Shown here in pieces: positions 7,693 through 11,610 of a DNA stretch of 11,610 bases. A program made the position numbers and the translations under genes. The notes below the pieces were generated by a model. That model saw only the letters and a program-made list of their open reading frames with translations. It was not told where the DNA came from and ran no database searches. The stretch spans positions 1 through 11,610 of the forward strand of contig JAUWLI010000059.1 of the NCBI GenBank assembly GCA_030613765.1, given 5' to 3'. This DNA comes from Phycisphaerae bacterium. GTDB lineage: Bacteria; Planctomycetota; Phycisphaerae; Sedimentisphaerales; SG8-4. Position 1 is the stretch's first letter. The number at the start of each line of letters is the position of its first letter.

Positions 7693-7777
7693 TATTTTGC
7701 TCTTCCGAGAAGATTCGTTACGTAAACAATGCTTCGACAAACGTTTCTGGGTCGAATTCTGCGATATCTTCCGGTTT
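7660..7777. repeat. Direct repeat, copy B (within ftsY 3' end and beyond)
   Basis: This is the partner of 5061-5178, at 97 of 118 identical positions. Here the ftsY part is continuous with the intact gene, while the downstream gene start is truncated. In copy A the opposite holds: the downstream gene is intact and ftsY is only a tail. That reciprocal arrangement is what a crossover or single-site insertion at this point would leave. Confidence 0.9.
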
Positions 7778-8641
7778 TTCGCCGAGGCCAACGAATTTTA
7801 CCGGTATGTCGAGCTGGTCTTTAATAGCAATGACGATTCCGCCGCGTGCTGTACCGTCGAGTTTTGCCAGGAATATTCCTGTGACGTTAATTGCTTCTGT
7901 GAACATCTGTGCCTGAATAATTGCATTCTGGCCCGTAGTGGCATCAAGGACAAGCAATACTTCATTTGGCGTGTCGGGGATTTTTCGGGCCACTACGTCG
8001 CGAATTTTGGTCAATTGCTGCATCAAGTCTTTTTTTGTGTGCAATCGGCCGGCTGTGTCGAGAATCAGGATATCTGTGCCTCTTGCAACGGCGGCTTCAC
8101 AGGCATCAAAAGCGACCGCTGCCGGGTCGCTGCCGGTTTTGTGCTTTACTATTTGGACACCAATGCGTTCAGCCCAGATTGTTAACTGTTCTACAGCGGC
8201 GGCACGGAACGTGTCGCAGGCGGCCAGCAAAACTGTTTTGTTATTCTGGGTAAATATATGGGCGAGTTTGGCGATACTGGTGGTTTTTCCGGTGCCGTTG
8301 ACGCCGGCAACCAGGATGACGGTAGGAGGGTGCTGGGCAGTATGTAATTGTCTATCGCGGTTCGGCCAATAGTTTTTGATGTGCTCCTTGAGAAACGGTA
8401 TTATTTCGTCGGTTGTTGCGATTTGCCTGCTGCGGTAAGCATCTCGCAGGCTGGATACAAGCTTGTCCGTCGTTTCTACACCAATATCGTCGCTTATCAG
8501 CGTTTCTTCCAACTCATCGAGCAGGGTTTCGTCGATATTTCTGCCCAGAGTGAGTACCGAAGAGAGCGAACTGGTAATTTTGTCACGCGTTTTGCCCAAC
8601 CGGTCTTTGAAATATCCAGCTGTCTTAGTGAAAATTCCCAT
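7718..8641 (-). CDS. ftsY: Signal recognition particle receptor FtsY
   Basis: FtsY is the GTPase receptor that docks the SRP-ribosome complex at the inner membrane for co-translational insertion. The 307 residues contain only an NG domain with a short N-terminal helix (MGIFTKTAGYFKDRL), lacking the long acidic A region of E. coli FtsY. The four-helix N domain spans about 20-100. GTPase motifs are complete: G1 GVNGTGKTT (113-121), DTFRAAA (143-149), G3 DTAGR (195-199), G4 AKLDG (259-263, where TKLDG is usual) and GLGEKPED (285-292). The Gly-rich loop reads DGTARGG in place of the commoner DGTAKGG. The ATG at 8641 follows AAGGAAG with suitable spacing. It diverges from dnaA and leads a run of minus-strand genes. 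Its last 19 codons are duplicated at 5119-5178. Confidence 0.97.
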   Translation of the reverse strand: MGIFTKTAGYFKDRLGKTRDKITSSLSSVLTLGRNIDETLLDELEETLISDDIGVETTDKLVSSLRDAYRSRQIATTDEIIPFLKEHIKNYWPNRDRQLHTAQHPPTVILVAGVNGTGKTTSIAKLAHIFTQNNKTVLLAACDTFRAAAVEQLTIWAERIGVQIVKHKTGSDPAAVAFDACEAAVARGTDILILDTAGRLHTKKDLMQQLTKIRDVVARKIPDTPNEVLLVLDATTGQNAIIQAQMFTEAINVTGIFLAKLDGTARGGIVIAIKDQLDIPVKFVGLGEKPEDIAEFDPETFVEALFT

Positions 8642-8660
8642 GATTTCTTCCTTAATTGTA

Positions 8661-8682
8661 GCGTATAGGGTATAGCGTATAG
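8661..8682. repeat. Short TATAG-rich repeat upstream of ftsY
   Basis: GCGTATAG occurs at 8661-8668 and 8675-8682 with GGTATA between, giving three TATAG elements in 22 bp. It lies 20 bp upstream of the ftsY start codon, inside its expected leader or promoter. On the minus strand the TATAC elements could serve as -10 sequences, although no well-spaced -35 stands out. Its function is unknown. Confidence 0.6.
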
Positions 8683-8830
8683 AAAATAGTGAAAATCGTA
8701 AAGCGAAAACTATTGATCTCGCAATTCCCCGGATTTACTCTTTGAATTTTTAGGTTTTCGTTTTTATATGGGGACAGTTTATTGGCCTGAAGAAATTTGC
8801 ATTTTTTTGGTTTTTTCTGTAAGTTTGTTT

Positions 8831-8859
8831 TTGACAAAGCAAGCGATTCAAATTAGATT
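8831..8859 (+). promoter_or_regulatory. Likely sigma70-type promoter of dnaA
   Basis: A perfect TTGACA at 8831-8836 is followed after exactly 17 bp by TAGATT (4 of 6 consensus positions) at 8854-8859. This predicts a transcript start near 8866 and a leader of about 130 nt. It is the best promoter match in the divergent ftsY-dnaA gap (8642-8998). I see no consensus DnaA boxes in that gap, so autoregulation by DnaA is not supported by eye. Confidence 0.55.
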
Positions 8860-8877
8860 TCGATTAGCGGATTTGCT

Positions 8878-8897
8878 CAGGCAGGAGTGGTTGCCTG
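8878..8897 (+). other. Small hairpin in the predicted dnaA leader
   Basis: CAGGCA (8878-8883) and TGCCTG (8892-8897) form a perfect 6-bp inverted repeat with an 8-nt loop, about 12 nt downstream of the predicted dnaA transcript start. It has no U-tract and is not a terminator. It could be a 5' stabilising hairpin or chance. Confidence 0.35.
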
Positions 8898-8998
8898 TTC
8901 TCGACCTTGTAAGAGTTTTTAACAGGGAAGTTTTTGATGGTTATTTTTTGTTTTCATAGAGCGCAGATTAGGTAGGCCTTTCGCAAAGGAGGGTGGTC

Positions 8999-10318
8999 TT
9001 GGCAGTTCGGGAAGTTGAAGACATTTTCGTTGATATTGTTGATTGTGTAAAAGTAATTGACCCAGCCAACGTTCGGAGGTGGTTTGAGAAGTTAACGGTT
9101 ACACACCTGAGCGGGGGTTCACTCGAAGTTGGTTGTCCCGATGAGGCAACCGTTCAGTTCTTACGTGACAACTGCAAAAATAGCTTCACCCATGCTGCTC
9201 AACAAATAACAGGCCATCTTGTAACTGTTGATTTCAATATTGTTAGCCGGGATGAGACTGGGCGTCGCTCTCAGCAACCTATGCTCGGGCTTAAATTTCA
9301 TCCTGATTATACGTTTGATAATTTTGTAGTTGGGCCGAGCAACCGCCTTGGTCACGCCAGTTGCGTTGCTGTAAGCCATTCGTTGGGCGATACTTACAAT
9401 CCTCTTTTTCTTTATGGCAGTTCCGGCCTGGGTAAAACCCACCTTTTGCATGCAGTTTGTTGCGAGGTCAGGCAGAAATCTGATCAGGCGGTAATACAGT
9501 TTTTGAGTTGTGAAGATTTCGTCAACAGATTTATCAGAGCCATCGAGACAGGGAATTTGGCCGGCTTTCAAAGCCAGTTTCGTACTGTCGATGTGCTGGT
9601 GATCGACGATGTTCAGTTCTTTCGCGAACGCGAGCAAAGTCAGGAAGAGTTCTTCCACACCTTTAATGCCCTTTATAACAACGGCAAACAAATCATCCTT
9701 AGCGCCGACAGCCCGCCTGGGAAGATATCTTCACTTGAGGAGCGTCTTATCAGCCGGTTTAACTGGGGTTTGGTAACCAGAATCGACCCGCCAAGCTATG
9801 AGACGAGGGTGGCAATTGTGCAGAAGAAAGCACACGTTCGCGGTATTACTATATCCGATGAAATTGCTGAATATATTGCCCGAAAAGCACATGCAAATAT
9901 CAGGGAACTGGAGGGTGCTTTGACAACTCTCTACGCCGTGTCAACGACTACCGGTAAGCCTATTACCCTTGAATTGGCTCAGGAAGCTCTTGAAGGGCAA
10001 ATTGAATCAGCGGCCAGGTATATAAGTATTACTGATATTATCGAAGTTGTTACTGGTCATTTTGATGTTCGTCTTGCGGATTTGCAGAGCAAAAGACGCA
10101 GTCAAAGCATTACTATGCCCCGCCAGATTTGCATGTATTTAGCGAGAAATCTAACGAAACACAGCCTCGAGGAAATTGGAGGGCATTTGGGCGGCCGGGA
10201 CCATACTACCGTAATGCATGCCTGTAACAAGATTAGCCAGGCCGAGCAAAGTGACTCCCAAATGCACGCATTGCTGGCCGAACTGAAAAGGCAAATCACA
10301 AAAATCCCAAAAGATTAG
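8999..10318 (+). CDS. dnaA: Chromosomal replication initiator protein DnaA
   Basis: DnaA binds DnaA boxes at oriC as an ATP complex and opens the duplex for DnaB loading. The 439 residues show the standard order: domain I (about 1-75), a very short domain II, AAA+ domain III starting near LKFHPDYTFDNFVVG, and domain IV. Seen motifs are Walker A GSSGLGKT (140-147), Walker B VLVIDD (199-204), box VII SRFNWGL (252-258) with its arginine finger, sensor 2 NIRELEGAL (300-308) and the DNA-binding signature GGRDHTTVMHACNKI (398-412). The frame opens with GTG at 8993, but that codon overlaps the AAAGGAGG ribosome-binding site (8985-8992). TTG at 8999 has proper 6-nt spacing and is the likelier start. 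dnaA diverges from ftsY here, with no dnaN or recF next to it on the right, so this is not the classic dnaA-dnaN origin region. Confidence 0.96.
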   Translation: MAVREVEDIFVDIVDCVKVIDPANVRRWFEKLTVTHLSGGSLEVGCPDEATVQFLRDNCKNSFTHAAQQITGHLVTVDFNIVSRDETGRRSQQPMLGLKFHPDYTFDNFVVGPSNRLGHASCVAVSHSLGDTYNPLFLYGSSGLGKTHLLHAVCCEVRQKSDQAVIQFLSCEDFVNRFIRAIETGNLAGFQSQFRTVDVLVIDDVQFFREREQSQEEFFHTFNALYNNGKQIILSADSPPGKISSLEERLISRFNWGLVTRIDPPSYETRVAIVQKKAHVRGITISDEIAEYIARKAHANIRELEGALTTLYAVSTTTGKPITLELAQEALEGQIESAARYISITDIIEVVTGHFDVRLADLQSKRRSQSITMPRQICMYLARNLTKHSLEEIGGHLGGRDHTTVMHACNKISQAEQSDSQMHALLAELKRQITKIPKD

Positions 10319-10410
10319 ATCCATCTGAGTTGGTCTGTCGAATCCTCAGTTGAATTAAATAACGTCTTTCCTGGAATACTGTGATGGAAAAACATGGTGG
10401 AACGCTTTCA

Positions 10411-10437
10411 ACAGATCGTGTAAATTTTATGATCTGT
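10411..10437. other. Inverted repeat after dnaA
   Basis: ACAGATC (10411-10417) and GATCTGT (10431-10437) form a perfect 7-bp inverted repeat with a 13-nt AT-rich loop, 93 bp past the dnaA stop. No U-tract follows on the plus strand, so it is at best a weak dnaA terminator or a 3'-end stabiliser. It lies just beyond the stronger terminator that faces the other way. The remaining 10319-10410 holds nothing I recognise. Confidence 0.45.
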
Positions 10438-10440
10438 GGC

Positions 10441-10474
10441 AAAAAAAAAAGGCTGTGAAAAATAAACAGCCTTT
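10441..10474 (-). terminator. Intrinsic terminator of the PEP-CTERM gene
   Basis: Read on the minus strand, AAAGGCTGT and ACAGCCTTT (10474-10466 and 10456-10448) form a 9-bp stem with a 9-nt loop, followed at once by a run of ten T (10450-10441) that overlaps the stem foot. It begins about 30 nt after the stop codon at 10505. This is a textbook rho-independent terminator. On the plus strand it lacks a U-tract, so it serves dnaA poorly. Confidence 0.85.
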
Positions 10475-10504
10475 GAACTAATCATCAAAACTATATTCCT
10501 TGGT

Positions 10505-11167
10505 TTAAGACCTGCGTTTTCTCAACAAAGCTAATGCACCTAAGCCAAGCATGAGTATCGTGGCCGGCTCAGGTACGTATGCCCCATAGGCACTTAAGTC
10601 CCCTGGCCCACCATGAATGAACTTTGCGGCGCCGTATGCTAAGATGTGGCTATCGTTTTGAAACGACAGGTCATAGAAATCAGTATCTGAATATGGAGGA
10701 GTACCACCGTCAATTGTTATTTTGAATGTTACGGTTTCCAGTTCATCGATATGTATAGAAGCTATGTCGTTGCTTACGATGCTTATATCGTACAGGCCAA
10801 AACCATCGCATTGAATGTTGTCCATATTAAGAGTCAGTGTCCAATCACTCACGTTACCGACCGATACCGAATTAAGTGTTAGGCTTGATATGGGCGCACT
10901 GGTATTGAAATAGAGTTCACTCATATCAAAGGCAGTGTCGCCGGCGTTTTCAGGGGTCAGGTTTGATACAGCAAGCGTCAGTTCCCAATACCCAACATTG
11001 GCAACAGACAAATTCATGCTTGCGTCCATCCAACTGGCTGGAACACTATTGGGCCCTGAAGGCTGTGAACTGTGGGTACTGAGAGGTATCACCAATCCTT
11101 GAGCTGAAGTTGATAGTAAAGCGACAGACAAAAAGACAATAATTCCGATGAAAACACGAGTTTTCAT
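10505..11167 (-). CDS. PEP-CTERM sorted exported protein of unknown function
   Basis: This is a 220-residue protein with an N-terminal signal peptide (MKTRVFIGIIVFLSVALLSTSAQG) and a C-terminal sorting tag. The tag is YVPEPATILMLGLGALALLRKRRS, shown here in parts: the VPEP motif, a hydrophobic helix and a basic end. By family knowledge such tags are handled by an exosortase (EpsH/XrtA-like) and mark surface or exopolysaccharide-linked proteins. No exosortase is in this window. The middle (about 30-190) is Ser/Asn-rich beta-type sequence with no domain I recognise; it has a gap in similarity to anything I can name. The ATG at 11167 is preferred over one at 11188 because AAGGAGGAG precedes it directly and the signal peptide then starts at residue 1. 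It has its own promoter and terminator and is probably monocistronic. Confidence 0.85.
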   Translation of the reverse strand: MKTRVFIGIIVFLSVALLSTSAQGLVIPLSTHSSQPSGPNSVPASWMDASMNLSVANVGYWELTLAVSNLTPENAGDTAFDMSELYFNTSAPISSLTLNSVSVGNVSDWTLTLNMDNIQCDGFGLYDISIVSNDIASIHIDELETVTFKITIDGGTPPYSDTDFYDLSFQNDSHILAYGAAKFIHGGPGDLSAYGAYVPEPATILMLGLGALALLRKRRS

Positions 11168-11216
11168 AAACTCCTCCTTTGCTTCCATACACCATACTCT
11201 CCATAGTTACAAACGG

Positions 11217-11236
11217 CTTATCTTACGTAAGATAAG
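11217..11236. promoter_or_regulatory. 20-bp perfect palindrome in the PEP-CTERM leader
   Basis: CTTATCTTACGTAAGATAAG is a perfect 20-bp palindrome 50 bp upstream of the PEP-CTERM start codon and about 30 nt downstream of the predicted transcript start. It could be an operator for a dimeric regulator, or fold as an RNA stem. It shares the 8-bp core TTACGTAA with a second palindrome at 11357-11370. Confidence 0.65.
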
Positions 11237-11273
11237 TATTTTACGCGTTTTTTATATACTTAGTCACAATCTC

Positions 11274-11303
11274 ATTTTATGAAGAATAATACATAAAAGT
11301 CAA
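11274..11303 (-). promoter_or_regulatory. Likely promoter of the PEP-CTERM gene
   Basis: On the minus strand TTGACT (11303-11298, 5 of 6 consensus) is followed after 18 bp by TAAAAT (11279-11274, 5 of 6). The transcript would start near 11267, leaving a leader of about 100 nt that contains the 20-bp palindrome. The surrounding 11238-11350 stretch is very AT-rich, so other -10-like hexamers exist. Confidence 0.5.
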
Positions 11304-11356
11304 TAAAAAATTTGAATAATTCTGATAATATTTTTTGATTTCAGCAGCATGCTCAT

Positions 11357-11370
11357 TTTTTACGTAAAAA
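11357..11370. promoter_or_regulatory. 14-bp palindrome upstream of the PEP-CTERM promoter
   Basis: TTTTTACGTAAAAA is a perfect 14-bp palindrome about 55-70 bp upstream of the predicted -35 element. Its TTACGTAA core is the same as in the 20-bp palindrome, and the two centres are 137 bp apart, close to 13 turns of DNA. That spacing would suit a looped repressor, but this is speculation. Confidence 0.45.
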
Positions 11371-11382
11371 GCTTGTTTTCGG

Positions 11383-11610
11383 GTGAAAAAATATCACCGA
11401 TTTCGAGATTGTTGGATTTGGTCTCAAAGCAGGTTTCTAAAGCTAAAGGCGATTTTCCGTCTTTCATTACGGAATCGCCGGGCTGTAAAAATCCAAGGAT
11501 ATGAAAAAAGGTCGATAATTGGTAATTTCAATTCATTTCAAACATCTGAAGGTGCTTTGAGGATTAAAGTAAGTGGCTTGAATAGTTGGATTGCGTAGTA
11601 TTATCAATTA
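11383..11610. other. Right end of the window without a convincing gene
   Basis: A frame opens with GTG at 11383 and closes at 11598 (71 codons), but it has no ribosome-binding site and its Arg/Lys/Trp-rich translation resembles no family I know. The one structure I see is an imperfect inverted repeat, GGCGATTTTCCGT (11448-11460) with ACGGAATCGCC (11469-11479). It is 11 paired bases with a 2-nt bulge and an 8-nt loop. Read on the minus strand it is followed by a weakly T-rich stretch, so it might end a minus-strand gene beyond the window. Confidence 0.4.

Noticed and set aside
8642..8992. Possible oriC beside dnaA
   Set aside because: AT-rich, but I find no TTATCCACA-like boxes on either strand and no dnaN or recF neighbour.
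11383..11598. 71-codon frame at the right end
   Set aside because: No ribosome-binding site, GTG start in an AT-rich stretch, composition unlike a folded protein and no recognisable family.

Overview
The window most likely comes from a planctomycete, probably of the class Phycisphaerae (inference). The evidence is a dockerin-like Ca-loop tail (DLNHD / DLNYD) on a secreted repeat protein, a PEP-CTERM protein, a DUF6807 ('PmoA-like') secreted protein, a PPi-type phosphofructokinase and Shine-Dalgarno-driven bacterial genes of moderate GC. Ten protein-coding or formerly coding units are visible. There are no tRNA or rRNA genes, no transposase and no CRISPR array.

Layout. On the plus strand at the left are a PPi-type 6-phosphofructokinase (121-1332) and a class I SAM methyltransferase (1431-2279). 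They converge on a long minus-strand run. Read in its direction of transcription, this run is ftsY (8641-7718), a 35-codon remnant (7692-7585), a secreted 14-repeat protein ending in a dockerin-like module (7504-5189), a stranded ftsY tail (5181-5119), a secreted Asp-box/discoidin-like protein (5093-3324) and a secreted DUF6807 protein (3307-2318). dnaA (8999-10318, plus) diverges from ftsY across a 357-bp AT-rich gap that holds a good dnaA promoter. On the right, a PEP-CTERM protein (11167-10505, minus) has its own terminator, promoter and two TTACGTAA-centred palindromes. The last 230 bp hold nothing I can call.

How it fits together. ftsY and dnaA are housekeeping genes (membrane targeting, replication initiation). 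The secreted genes left of ftsY look like accessory functions for extracellular polymers. The 589-aa Asp-box protein and the DUF6807 protein are separated by only 16 bp and are probably co-transcribed.

Most notable observation. A direct repeat of about 118 bp (5061-5178 and 7660-7777, 97 of 118 positions identical, no gaps) carries the last 19 codons of ftsY, the intergenic ribosome-binding site and the first codons of a signal-peptide gene. The two copies bracket the 14-repeat gene exactly. Eight of the ten differences within the ftsY codons fall at third positions, so both copies seem to have diverged as working ftsY genes. This points to insertion by recombination with a related genome at the 3' end of ftsY, not to simple local duplication and decay.
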